From Flavobacteriaceae bacterium NBU2977 (lineage in GTDB: Bacteria; Bacteroidota; Bacteroidia; Flavobacteriales; Flavobacteriaceae): a stretch of DNA of 64,000 bases. Within the stretch, counting starts at the first letter, position 1. Each line of letters starts with the position of its first letter. The notes beneath the pieces were generated by a model. That model ran no database searches and had not been told where the DNA came from. It was given only the letters and a program-made list of their open reading frames with translations. Where the stretch lies: the NCBI GenBank assembly GCA_019931105.1, contig JAIOUW010000001.1:62001-126000 (forward strand). The letters run 5' to 3'. This document shows, in pieces, positions 8,717 to 17,128 of the stretch. The translations under genes and the position numbers were made by a program.

Positions 8717-9901
8717 ATGCCATTTAAAAAACTGCTTTTTCTTCTTTGTACGGTTGCGACCCTCTTTGGTTCGGCCCAAATACCGGAACTCTCCCCACTA
8801 TCAAAGATAAGTGTCTTGACGAGCGGCCCCGGTGATGTACTCTACTCCGCTTTCGGCCATAGTGCCTTTCGCGTGCAAGATCCGACTTTGGCAATCGACG
8901 TGGTCTATAATTACGGGGTATTCGATACAAGTGGTGAGAATTTTTATTGGAAATTCTCGCTGGGCAGAATGGACTATAAACTGGTGAGGCAACGTTTTGG
9001 CCCCTATTTGCAGAGTTACAAATTCGAAAACCGATGGGTCAAAGAACAGCTATTGAACCTGTCGCATACAGAAAGGAACGAGCTTTTTAAGTTTCTCGAA
9101 AACAACAACCTGCCCGAGAACAAGGTCTATTCATATGATTATTTTTCAAACAATTGTGCGACCAAGATTTGGGATGTACTACAAGAGGTTTTGGGCGAAA
9201 AATTGGTTTTTAAAGAAGATTATATTGACCAGAGGTATAGCTTTCGCGAACTTATCCATCATAATATCAATACGAACTCTTGGGGTGCTTTCGGCATCGA
9301 TGTTGCCCTGGGATCGGTAATCGATAGAAAGGCAACTGCCAAAGAACATATGTACTTGCCCATTTATATATATTACCAATTGAATGCCGCCCAACTTAAG
9401 GGTCTGCCACTAGTAAGCAATACGACCACTCTTTTTGACTCCGATACCGAAAAAAACGGTCCGGGCTTTTTCGCAACGCCATTGTTTCTTTTCTTGATCA
9501 TCGCCATTTTGATATTGGTAATCACCTATTCCGATTTCAAAAAGAGAAAACGAAGTAGGGCATTGGATGTTTTCATTTTATTGTTGACAGGGCTTTCGGG
9601 CGTGGTGCTGTTCTTTCTGTGGTTCTTGACCGATCATATATGGACCGTTCAGAATTACAATATTTTTTGGGCCTTCCCGCTAAATGTTTTTATGGCCTTC
9701 GTCATGCTGCGACGATCGCCGCCTCGATGGACCGGAAATTATTTTTTGCTATTATTGGCCTTGCAAGCGGCCATGCTGCTGTTCGGCATCTTTAGAATAC
9801 AATATTTCAGTCCGGTACTGCTTCCACTATTTTTGGCCCTGGGAGTTCGCTATTTTTATTTATGGTATTCGTCTAAAAATTTCAAAATTCTTTCGAAGTG
9901 A
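8717..9901 (+). CDS. DUF4105 domain exported membrane protein
   Basis: A protein of 394 residues from the ATG at 8717; an in-frame ATG at 8663 adds 18 residues, but the 8717 start gives a clean signal peptide (MPFKKLLFLLCTVATLFGSAQ). Residues ~25-190 match DUF4105 (TSGPGDVLYSAFGHSAFRV, then FEVDYFSNNCATK-like DYFSNNCATKIWD), a periplasmic domain with conserved His and Asn-Cys residues that has been compared to NlpC/P60-like folds. The C-terminal half contains five or so membrane helices. The stop overlaps the start of the following ABC-F gene by four bases, so the two are co-translated. The biochemical role is unknown. Confidence 0.8.
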   Translation: MPFKKLLFLLCTVATLFGSAQIPELSPLSKISVLTSGPGDVLYSAFGHSAFRVQDPTLAIDVVYNYGVFDTSGENFYWKFSLGRMDYKLVRQRFGPYLQSYKFENRWVKEQLLNLSHTERNELFKFLENNNLPENKVYSYDYFSNNCATKIWDVLQEVLGEKLVFKEDYIDQRYSFRELIHHNINTNSWGAFGIDVALGSVIDRKATAKEHMYLPIYIYYQLNAAQLKGLPLVSNTTTLFDSDTEKNGPGFFATPLFLFLIIAILILVITYSDFKKRKRSRALDVFILLLTGLSGVVLFFLWFLTDHIWTVQNYNIFWAFPLNVFMAFVMLRRSPPRWTGNYFLLLLALQAAMLLFGIFRIQYFSPVLLPLFLALGVRYFYLWYSSKNFKILSK

Positions 9902-11778
9902 ACCTTGTTACAGTTGAGAACATTACAAAGTCGTATGGTGCATTGGTACTCTTTGATGAGATTTCCTTCGGAATCAACAAAGACCAGAAAATTGCCTTGA
10001 TCGCCAAAAACGGTACCGGCAAAACATCGATTCTTAATATTTTGTCGGGCAACGACGTTGCCGATTCGGGCCAGGTCAATTTTCGAAAGGGCCTTCGCGT
10101 ATCATACCTGGAACAGGAGCCCAGGTTAAACCCCGACCTCACCGTCGAAGAAACTATTTTTGCTTCCGATAATGAAGTGCTGCGAGTCATCCATAATTAT
10201 GAAAAAGCCCTGACAAAGCCTGAAGACCCCGATGCCTATCAAAAAGCATTCGATGCCATGGAGCGCTTCGGTGCTTGGGACTTCGAAACCCAATACAAAC
10301 AGATCTTGTTCAAACTAAAGCTTCAAGATCTTAATGTTACGGTCGGTAAACTTTCAGGGGGGCAGAAAAAACGGCTGGCATTGGCCAATGCCTTGATCAA
10401 CCGACCCGAACTATTGATCTTGGACGAACCGACGAATCACCTCGACCTTGAAATGATCGAATGGCTCGAACAGTATTTTGCCAAAGAAAACATCACCCTG
10501 TTCATGGTGACCCACGACCGCTATTTTTTGGAACGGGTCTGTAACGAAATCATCGAATTGGACAATCGGACACTCTATTCATACAAAGGCAATTACTCGT
10601 ATTATTTGGAGAAAAAAGAAGCCCGAATCGAACAGGAGGCGGTAGAGCAACATAAATCCAAGCTGTTGTTCAAAAAAGAACTCGCCTGGATGCGCCGACA
10701 ACCCAAGGCACGAACTACCAAATCGAAATCCCGGATCGATGATTTTCATAGTATCAAGGAAAAAGCCAACCAAAGGCGAAAAGAGCACGAGGTACAGCTT
10801 GAAATCAATATGGAACGGGTCGGAAGTAAAATTCTTGAACTGCATAAAATTTCGAAATCCTACCCCGACAAACCCATTCTCGACAAATTCGAATACGTTT
10901 TTACCAAGGGGGAACGCGTAGGCATCATCGGAAAAAACGGTACGGGAAAATCGACTTTTTTAAATGTCATTACAGGTGCTGATCGACCCGATTCGGGAAA
11001 GGTCGTCGTTGGCGACACCATCAAATTCGGATACTATACCCAAAAGGGAATTGCCGTAAAAGAAGGTCAAAAAGTTATCGATGTTATTCGCGAATTCGGT
11101 GATTTTATCCCGTTAAAAAAAGGAAGGCAAATTTCGGCACAGCAACTGCTCGAACGTTTTCTTTTCGATCGTAAAAAACAATACGATTTTGTCGATAAGT
11201 TGAGCGGTGGCGAACGCAAGCGACTTTATCTCTGTACGGTACTTATCCAAAACCCGAATTTTTTGATTCTTGACGAGCCCACTAATGATCTGGATATCGT
11301 TACCTTGAACGTTCTCGAGAATTTTTTGCTCGATTTTCCCGGATGCCTCTTGGTCGTATCGCACGACCGCTATTTTATGGATAAGATCGTAGACCATTTA
11401 TTCGTCTTTAGGGGCAATGCCGTCATCGAGGATTTCCCAGGAAATTATTCCGATTTCAGGGCCTACGAAGACAGTGCCATTATCGAGTCAAGAGAAGAAC
11501 GAAAAGTCGAAAAAGAATCGAAAACAGTCAAAAACGGCTGGAAAAATGAGGAAAAAAGACAAAAATTGTCGTATTTGGAGCAAAAAGAGCATAAAACACT
11601 CGAAAAAGACATTCATAGCCTAGAGACCAAAAAGGAAGAAATACAGACAAAATTTGCCGAAGGAAACCTGACCGGTGAAGAAATCGACCAACTCGCTATC
11701 GAACTCAAGAAAATTTCCGATAAAATCGAAGAAAAAACAGAACGATGGTTCGAACTTTCGGCCTTATTGGAGGGGTGA
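9898..11778 (+). CDS. ABC-F family ATPase (Uup/EttA-like)
   Basis: A 626-residue soluble protein with two ABC domains and no membrane part, so it belongs to the ABC-F group that acts on ribosomes or, for Uup, in DNA/ribosome metabolism. The first Walker A is at ~36-44 (AKNGTGKTS) with the signature LSGGQKKR; the second Walker A is GKNGTGKST with LSGGERKR. An inter-domain linker lies between them, and a C-terminal charged coiled coil (~530-626) resembles the Uup C-terminal DNA-binding domain. The start is GTG at 9898, overlapping the upstream stop (GTGA). Its exact ABC-F subclass cannot be settled by eye. Confidence 0.9.
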   Translation: MNLVTVENITKSYGALVLFDEISFGINKDQKIALIAKNGTGKTSILNILSGNDVADSGQVNFRKGLRVSYLEQEPRLNPDLTVEETIFASDNEVLRVIHNYEKALTKPEDPDAYQKAFDAMERFGAWDFETQYKQILFKLKLQDLNVTVGKLSGGQKKRLALANALINRPELLILDEPTNHLDLEMIEWLEQYFAKENITLFMVTHDRYFLERVCNEIIELDNRTLYSYKGNYSYYLEKKEARIEQEAVEQHKSKLLFKKELAWMRRQPKARTTKSKSRIDDFHSIKEKANQRRKEHEVQLEINMERVGSKILELHKISKSYPDKPILDKFEYVFTKGERVGIIGKNGTGKSTFLNVITGADRPDSGKVVVGDTIKFGYYTQKGIAVKEGQKVIDVIREFGDFIPLKKGRQISAQQLLERFLFDRKKQYDFVDKLSGGERKRLYLCTVLIQNPNFLILDEPTNDLDIVTLNVLENFLLDFPGCLLVVSHDRYFMDKIVDHLFVFRGNAVIEDFPGNYSDFRAYEDSAIIESREERKVEKESKTVKNGWKNEEKRQKLSYLEQKEHKTLEKDIHSLETKKEEIQTKFAEGNLTGEEIDQLAIELKKISDKIEEKTERWFELSALLEG

Positions 11779-11826
11779 AACGAACAACTCTCCATACAGG
11801 CGATTACCTCAATCAATAGAATACTT

Positions 11827-12324
11827 TTGTACAAAATTATAGCATACCTGAATTTCCTGTTTTCTTCTACCAACCAGCACGGTGTCCACTCCCCTTTTGT
11901 TTATGATTATGTTACCAAATGTCTCTATGCACGACAAAAATTTAAGGTCTCAAAAGCCGAAAATGTGCTGTTCAAAAGTATGGGCTACTTCAATGTGAAA
12001 AACATCTGGATTTCCTCAGGATCAAAACCGCTACAAAAGAAAATACAGGCCGAACATCCATCCATTCAAATTAATCATGGACCGTACGATCTTATTTTTA
12101 TCGATGCCCCGCATCTTGAGGAAAGCTTTAACTTTCTTTTTGAAAATATACACAACAACAGTATGCTGCTGATCGGTTCCATTTATAAGAACAAGCCGTG
12201 CACCAAGCTCTGGCAGATGGTCAAGGACCATGAGAAAGCACGTGTGACCATAGATATGTACCATTGTGGTGCGGTATTCTTCAGAAAAGAACAAGCTTCC
12301 GAACATTTTAGGATTCGGATTTAA
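11827..12324 (+). CDS. Reduced class I methyltransferase-like protein
   Basis: 165 residues from a TTG start. The N-terminus (NQHGVHSPFVYDYVTKCLY) and the C-terminus (VTIDMYHCGAVFFRKEQA) are the hallmarks of a ~250-residue flavobacterial SAM-dependent methyltransferase family. Here the middle is shortened: the glycine-rich SAM motif I (E-L-G-T-x-x-G) is absent and its position reads NIWISSGSKP, while the later strand YDLIFIDAPH is kept. It probably does not bind SAM in the usual way. The frame is intact with no stops or shifts. It sits between the ABC-F gene and a tiny membrane protein on the same strand. Confidence 0.65.
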   Translation: MYKIIAYLNFLFSSTNQHGVHSPFVYDYVTKCLYARQKFKVSKAENVLFKSMGYFNVKNIWISSGSKPLQKKIQAEHPSIQINHGPYDLIFIDAPHLEESFNFLFENIHNNSMLLIGSIYKNKPCTKLWQMVKDHEKARVTIDMYHCGAVFFRKEQASEHFRIRI

Positions 12325-12355
12325 TCCCTTAATTTTAAAAATCAATCCTATCGTG

Positions 12356-12496
12356 ATGGACTATTCGATTTATATTATTGCCGGGGGCCTTTTTGTCGCC
12401 TACGTTCTTTTTTCAATGGTAACAAGGGGGCGTTCGAAACGAAGAAAGGGTAAATCGTTTCTGGAAAACTATAAACGAAAGGACAAAAGGCAATGA
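12356..12496 (+). CDS. Small single-span membrane protein (46 aa)
   Basis: The ATG at 12356 opens a 46-residue frame: a hydrophobic span (residues ~4-23, IYIIAGGLFVAYVLFSMV) followed by a strongly basic tail (RGRSKRRKGKS ... KRKDKRQ), giving an N-out/C-in topology by the positive-inside rule. Its last four bases are shared with the start of the adenosyltransferase gene (ATGA), which supports translation of both. The frame continues upstream without a better start. Function unknown. Confidence 0.65.
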   Translation: MDYSIYIIAGGLFVAYVLFSMVTRGRSKRRKGKSFLENYKRKDKRQ

Positions 12497-13068
12497 AAAT
12501 ATACACCAAAACAGGCGACAGCGGCACGACTGCTCTTTTCGGGGGAACCCGGGTCAAAAAATATCACTTGCGCATAGAAAGTTATGGCACCCTTGACGAA
12601 TTGAATTCATGGTTGGGTCTAATTCGTGACCAAGAAATAGATTCGCGCACAAAACAGAACCTGGTATCGATCCAAAAAAACCTTTTTACCATCGGTGCCA
12701 TATTGGCGACCGATCCCGAAAAGGCGGTGCTTAAAAATGGGAAAGAACGCTTGAACATACCCAAAATTTCTGAAGGCGATATTACCCTTTTGGAAAAGGA
12801 AATCGATTCAATGAACGAAACTTTGCCACCAATGACACATTTCATTCTTCCTGGCGGTCACACGACCGTGTCATACTGTCATATTGCCCGTACGGTATGC
12901 AGACGTGCCGAAAGGCTTGCTTCACATCTTCACGAAAACGAGCCTTTCGATTCGAAGGTACTGTCATTTATCAATAGGCTTTCCGACTATCTCTTTGTCT
13001 TGGCACGAAAATTGTCAAAGGATTTAAAAGCCGAGGAAGTGAAATGGATTCCCGAGAAAAAGGTCTAA
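12493..13068 (+). CDS. Cob(I)alamin adenosyltransferase, PduO type
   Basis: A 191-residue cytoplasmic enzyme that transfers the adenosyl group of ATP to cob(I)alamin, giving adenosylcobalamin. The PduO-type signature is clear: an N-terminal ATP-binding TKTGDSGTTALFGG, then the conserved SYGTLDELNSWLG, and the helical C-terminal part with CRRAERL and the SDYLFVLAR segment. It overlaps the preceding 46-residue gene by four bases. It pairs functionally with meaB at 42325: both serve B12-dependent methylmalonyl-CoA mutase, which is not in the window. Confidence 0.9.
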   Translation: MKIYTKTGDSGTTALFGGTRVKKYHLRIESYGTLDELNSWLGLIRDQEIDSRTKQNLVSIQKNLFTIGAILATDPEKAVLKNGKERLNIPKISEGDITLLEKEIDSMNETLPPMTHFILPGGHTTVSYCHIARTVCRRAERLASHLHENEPFDSKVLSFINRLSDYLFVLARKLSKDLKAEEVKWIPEKKV

Positions 13069-13148
13069 TAAATTCCACATTTCTTCGTTATCAATTTGTT
13101 AATGCAAAAATAATGTTGATAAAATAGTCGAAATACTTTGCTAAAAAG

Positions 13149-13178
13149 TTGGCTGTTTGCTTTAAAAAATTACTTTTG
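13149..13178 (+). promoter_or_regulatory. Bacteroidota primary promoter for the DUF2795 gene
   Basis: TTG (13149-13151) is followed after 19 bases by TACTTTTG (13171-13178). This matches the Bacteroidota -33 TTG / -7 TAnnTTTG arrangement. The ATG of the next gene is 28 bases downstream. Confidence 0.7.
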
Positions 13179-13205
13179 CAAAAATTTTAAAATCAAACTA
13201 TTACG

Positions 13206-13430
13206 ATGTATTGGACATTAGAATTAGCATCTTATTTAAGTGATGCGCCATGGCCAGCCACAAAAGACGAATTGATCGACTACTCGATCCGTACCGGTGC
13301 CCCTTTGGAGGTTGTCGAAAACCTTCAATCCATGGAAGAGGAAGGCGGCGAGATATACGAGTCCATCGAAGAAATCTGGCCTGACTATCCTACCGAAGAA
13401 GATTACCTCTGGAACGAGGATGAATATTGA
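13206..13430 (+). CDS. DUF2795-type small acidic protein
   Basis: 74 residues, very acidic (many Glu and Asp in the C-terminal half, IEEIWPDYPTEEDYLWNEDEY). The N-terminus MYWTLELASYLSDAPWPATKDELIDYSIRTG fits the DUF2795 family: a helix-turn-helix-like fold followed by VVENLQSM. This small protein is nearly universal in Flavobacteriaceae and commonly adjacent to secA. It has its own promoter and a terminator just behind it, so it is probably a highly expressed single-gene transcript. Function unknown. Confidence 0.8.
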   Translation: MYWTLELASYLSDAPWPATKDELIDYSIRTGAPLEVVENLQSMEEEGGEIYESIEEIWPDYPTEEDYLWNEDEY

Positions 13431-13452
13431 TAACATTACGATAATTGAATCT

Positions 13453-13479
13453 AAAAAGTCTCTTCTGAGGCTTTTTTTT
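13453..13479 (+). terminator. Rho-independent terminator after the DUF2795 gene
   Basis: The stem AAAGTCTC / GAGGCTTT (with one G-T pair) and loop TTCT are followed by a run of eight T. It lies 22 bases after the stop at 13430. Confidence 0.8.
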
Positions 13480-13664
13480 ATGTAATTTTGGCAGTGCTTC
13501 GACGGCGTTTGGCCTATCGGCTTGGTGCCTGTCATGAAATTGAAAACTGGAACAGCTTTTGCTGACCAATTACCCAAATGGGTGAAAATCCCATAAAAAC
13601 AATTCATTTTGAAACGATTCCTAGACTTTCATTGGTACGTTTTCCCAATTAACAATAGCATATT

Positions 13665-16600
13665 ATGAGTTTTATAAATTCGGTACTAAAGGCATTTGTC
13701 GGTGATAAATCCAAAAAAGACGTAAAAGAACTTCAGCCTTTGGTCAACCAGATAAAGTCGTTCGAAACGACTTTGGAAAATTTGACCCACGACGAACTGA
13801 GGGCCAGAACGAAAACCTTCAAAGCAAAAATCGAAGAAAATTGTAAAGCGGTAAATGACCAAATGGCCGAACTTCTCGAACAGGTCAAAACGTCTACAGA
13901 TATTGATAAGAACGAAGAACTCTACAATGAAGTAGATAAGTTAAAAGAAGAGGCCTATAAAATATCGGAAGACACTTTGAACGAAATATTGCCCGAGGCA
14001 TTTGCGGTGGTCAAAGAGACCGCCAAGCGGTTCAAGAACAATGAAACACTTACTGTGATCGCATCCGAATATGATCGTCTGCTCTCTGGTAGTAAGGATT
14101 ATGTAACCTTGGATGGAGATAATGCGATATGGAAAAATTCTTGGGACGCCGCCGGAAAAGAAGTCACTTGGGATATGGTACACTACGATGTACAATTAAT
14201 AGGGGGTATCTGTTTGCACCAGGGCAAGATTGCCGAAATGCAGACCGGTGAAGGAAAAACATTGGTGGCAACGCTACCGTTATACCTGAATGCCCTTTCG
14301 GGCAACGGGGCACACTTGGTCACCGTGAACGATTATTTGGCAAAAAGGGATAGTGCCTGGATGGCACCTATTTTTCAGTTCCATGGGCTTTCGGTAGACT
14401 GTATCGATCACCATAGACCAAATTCGGAAGGCCGACGTGCCGCCTATAACGCCGATATCACTTATGGAACCAATAACGAATTCGGTTTTGATTATTTGAG
14501 GGACAATATGGCCCATACGCCAAAAGATCTGGTGCAACGCCCACATCATTATGCGATTGTCGATGAGGTAGATTCCGTTTTGGTAGATGACGCCCGTACC
14601 CCCCTGATCATCTCTGGTCCTGTGCCCGAAGGCGATCGTCACGAGTTCAACGAGTTGAAACCTAAGATTTCAGATATCGTAAACAAACAGCGCCAACATC
14701 TTACCGGCGTACTCGCCGAGGCAAAAAAATTGATTGCCGAAGGCGATACCAAAGAAGGCGGATTTTTGTTGTTAAGGGTTCACAGAGGACTTCCGAAGAA
14801 CAAAGCTTTGATCAAATTCTTGAGCGAAGAAGGCGTCAAGCAATTGCTACAGAAGACCGAGAACTTCTATATGCAAGACAATAACCGCGAGATGCCCAAG
14901 GTAGATGAAGATCTGTTGTTCGTTATCGATGAAAAGAACAATCAGATAGAACTTACTGACAAAGGAGTCGAGTACATTTCGGGATCTGACAACAAAGATT
15001 TCTTTGTAATGCCCGATATTGGCGGCGAAATAGCCAAGATAGAGAATCAAAATCTCGACATTGAAAAAGAGGCCGAACTCAAAGAAGAACTCTTTAAAGA
15101 CTTTACCGTAAAAAGTGAGCGTATACATACCATGAGCCAGTTGCTCAAGGCCTACACCCTGTTCGAAAAAGACGTGGAATATGTGGTCATTGACAACAAA
15201 GTTATGATCGTAGACGAACAAACGGGCCGCATCATGGATGGTCGTCGGTATTCCGATGGGCTCCATCAAGCGATAGAAGCCAAAGAGAATGTAAAGATCG
15301 AGGCTTTGACCCAAACTTTTGCAACGGTCACTTTACAGAACTATTTTAGAATGTACCGCAAGCTGGCAGGTATGACAGGTACCGCCATCACCGAAGCAGG
15401 TGAATTCTGGGAAATCTATAAGTTGGATGTCATGGAGATTCCAACGAACAGGCCCATTGCACGCGATGACAGAAACGACTTGATCTATAAGACAAAGCGT
15501 GAAAAATATAATGCCATTATCGACGAGGTGACCAAACTCTCGGAAGCCGGTAGGCCGGTTTTGATAGGTACGACCTCGGTCGAAATTTCAGAGTTGTTGT
15601 CACGAATGTTGAATATTCGAAAAGTGCCCCATAATGTACTGAACGCGAAACTGCATAAAAAAGAGGCCGATGTCGTTGCCGAAGCCGGAAAATCTGGAAT
15701 AGTGACGATTGCCACCAACATGGCGGGGCGCGGTACCGATATCAAATTGAGTGATGAGGTAAAAAAAGCCGGCGGACTTGCAATCGTCGGTACCGAAAGA
15801 CATGATTCTAGAAGGGTCGATCGCCAGTTAAGAGGTCGTTCGGGCCGTCAGGGAGATCCTGGAAGCTCACAATTTTATGTTTCTTTAGAGGACAACTTGA
15901 TGCGTCTGTTCGGATCGGACCGCGTTGCTAAAATGATGGATAAAATGGGCTTGGAAGAGGGTGAGGTCATTCAACATTCCATGATGACCAAGTCCATTGA
16001 AAGAGCCCAGAAAAAGGTCGAGGAAAACAATTTCGGGGTGCGAAAACGTCTATTGGAATATGATGATGTAATGAACGCACAACGCGAGGTCGTCTATAAA
16101 AGAAGGCGACATGCCCTACAGGGAGAGCGTTTGAAAGTCGATATCGCCAATATGGTCTACGATACCTGCGAGGTAATCGCCGACACCAACAAAGCGGCCA
16201 ATGATTTCAAGAATTTTGAGTTTGAACTGATCAAATACTTCTCGATCACCTCTCCGATTTCGGAAAGCGATTTTACCAAATTAGGAGTCCAGGAAATGGC
16301 CAACACCATTTACAAGGCAGCCTATGATTACTATCAAAATAAAATCGAGCGTAATGCACAGACCGCGTTTCCGGTAATCAAAAAAGTATATGAAGACAAT
16401 GCCAATAAATTTGAACGCATCGTAGTTCCTTTTACAGATGGTATCAAGACCTTGAATGTGGTCACCAATCTAAAGGATGCCTATGAAAGTGACGGTAAGC
16501 AATTAGTCACCGATTTTGAAAAGAATATCACGCTGGCCATTATCGACGACGCATGGAAAACCCATTTGCGCAAAATGGACGAGTTGAAACAATCTGTACA

Positions 16601-17027
16601 ATTGGCCGTCCACGAACAAAAAGACCCTTTACTGATCTACAAATTCGAAGCTTTCGAGCTTTTCAAGAGTATGATCGAAAAGGTGAACAAAGAAGTGGTT
16701 TCGTTTTTGTTCAAGGGAGAATTACCGACAGGCAATCCCAACGAAATACAAGAGGAAAGGAATGTAAGGAGACCGAAAGAAAATCTTCAGACGACTAAGG
16801 AAGAAATTCCGAATAGCGATGAACGTGCCGCACAAAGTAGGGCCATCGGTCAAAATCAGGGAGGAAGACCGGCCGTTACGGAAACCATTGTACGCGAACG
16901 GCCCAAAATAGGTCGTAACGAAAAAGTGACGATTAAGAACGTGATGTCGGGCGAGAGTAAAACCGTCAAATATAAACAGGCCGAACCTTTATTGGATAAA
17001 GGTGAATGGGTTCTGACCGAAGACTGA
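13665..17027 (+). CDS. secA: Preprotein translocase ATPase SecA (long Bacteroidota form)
   Basis: A 1120-residue motor that drives Sec-dependent export. Motor domain: EMQTGEGKT Walker A near residue 192, DEVDSVLVDDARTPLIISGP near 300, and the second domain with GTTSVEISE, NMAGRGTDIKL and QLRGRSGRQGDPG. It is ~220 residues longer than E. coli SecA. One insertion follows the ISGP segment (about residues 313-425, charged and helical); there is further extra length at the end. The C-terminal zinc/SecB motif (CxCxSG...CH) is absent; the tail ends in a conserved GEWVLTED. Promoter region 13480-13664 shows no clear consensus. Confidence 0.97.
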   Translation: MSFINSVLKAFVGDKSKKDVKELQPLVNQIKSFETTLENLTHDELRARTKTFKAKIEENCKAVNDQMAELLEQVKTSTDIDKNEELYNEVDKLKEEAYKISEDTLNEILPEAFAVVKETAKRFKNNETLTVIASEYDRLLSGSKDYVTLDGDNAIWKNSWDAAGKEVTWDMVHYDVQLIGGICLHQGKIAEMQTGEGKTLVATLPLYLNALSGNGAHLVTVNDYLAKRDSAWMAPIFQFHGLSVDCIDHHRPNSEGRRAAYNADITYGTNNEFGFDYLRDNMAHTPKDLVQRPHHYAIVDEVDSVLVDDARTPLIISGPVPEGDRHEFNELKPKISDIVNKQRQHLTGVLAEAKKLIAEGDTKEGGFLLLRVHRGLPKNKALIKFLSEEGVKQLLQKTENFYMQDNNREMPKVDEDLLFVIDEKNNQIELTDKGVEYISGSDNKDFFVMPDIGGEIAKIENQNLDIEKEAELKEELFKDFTVKSERIHTMSQLLKAYTLFEKDVEYVVIDNKVMIVDEQTGRIMDGRRYSDGLHQAIEAKENVKIEALTQTFATVTLQNYFRMYRKLAGMTGTAITEAGEFWEIYKLDVMEIPTNRPIARDDRNDLIYKTKREKYNAIIDEVTKLSEAGRPVLIGTTSVEISELLSRMLNIRKVPHNVLNAKLHKKEADVVAEAGKSGIVTIATNMAGRGTDIKLSDEVKKAGGLAIVGTERHDSRRVDRQLRGRSGRQGDPGSSQFYVSLEDNLMRLFGSDRVAKMMDKMGLEEGEVIQHSMMTKSIERAQKKVEENNFGVRKRLLEYDDVMNAQREVVYKRRRHALQGERLKVDIANMVYDTCEVIADTNKAANDFKNFEFELIKYFSITSPISESDFTKLGVQEMANTIYKAAYDYYQNKIERNAQTAFPVIKKVYEDNANKFERIVVPFTDGIKTLNVVTNLKDAYESDGKQLVTDFEKNITLAIIDDAWKTHLRKMDELKQSVQLAVHEQKDPLLIYKFEAFELFKSMIEKVNKEVVSFLFKGELPTGNPNEIQEERNVRRPKENLQTTKEEIPNSDERAAQSRAIGQNQGGRPAVTETIVRERPKIGRNEKVTIKNVMSGESKTVKYKQAEPLLDKGEWVLTED

Positions 17028-17049
17028 TCTATCGAATAAAAAGTTTTCA

Positions 17050-17079
17050 AATGGCGACCAAAAAAGGTCGCCATTTTTT
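17050..17079 (+). terminator. Rho-independent terminator after secA
   Basis: The strong stem AAATGGCGACC / GGTCGCCATTT with a loop of six A and a T-run lies 23 bases after the secA stop. Confidence 0.92.
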
Positions 17080-17128
17080 ATTCGTTAAAATTCGATATCT
17101 TTAAAAACAATCCAATTCCCTTAAAACA

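Noticed and set aside
13236-13607. 123-codon minus-strand frame overlapping the DUF2795 gene and its terminator
   Set aside because: It runs through the terminator hairpin and is antisense to a conserved gene with a good promoter.
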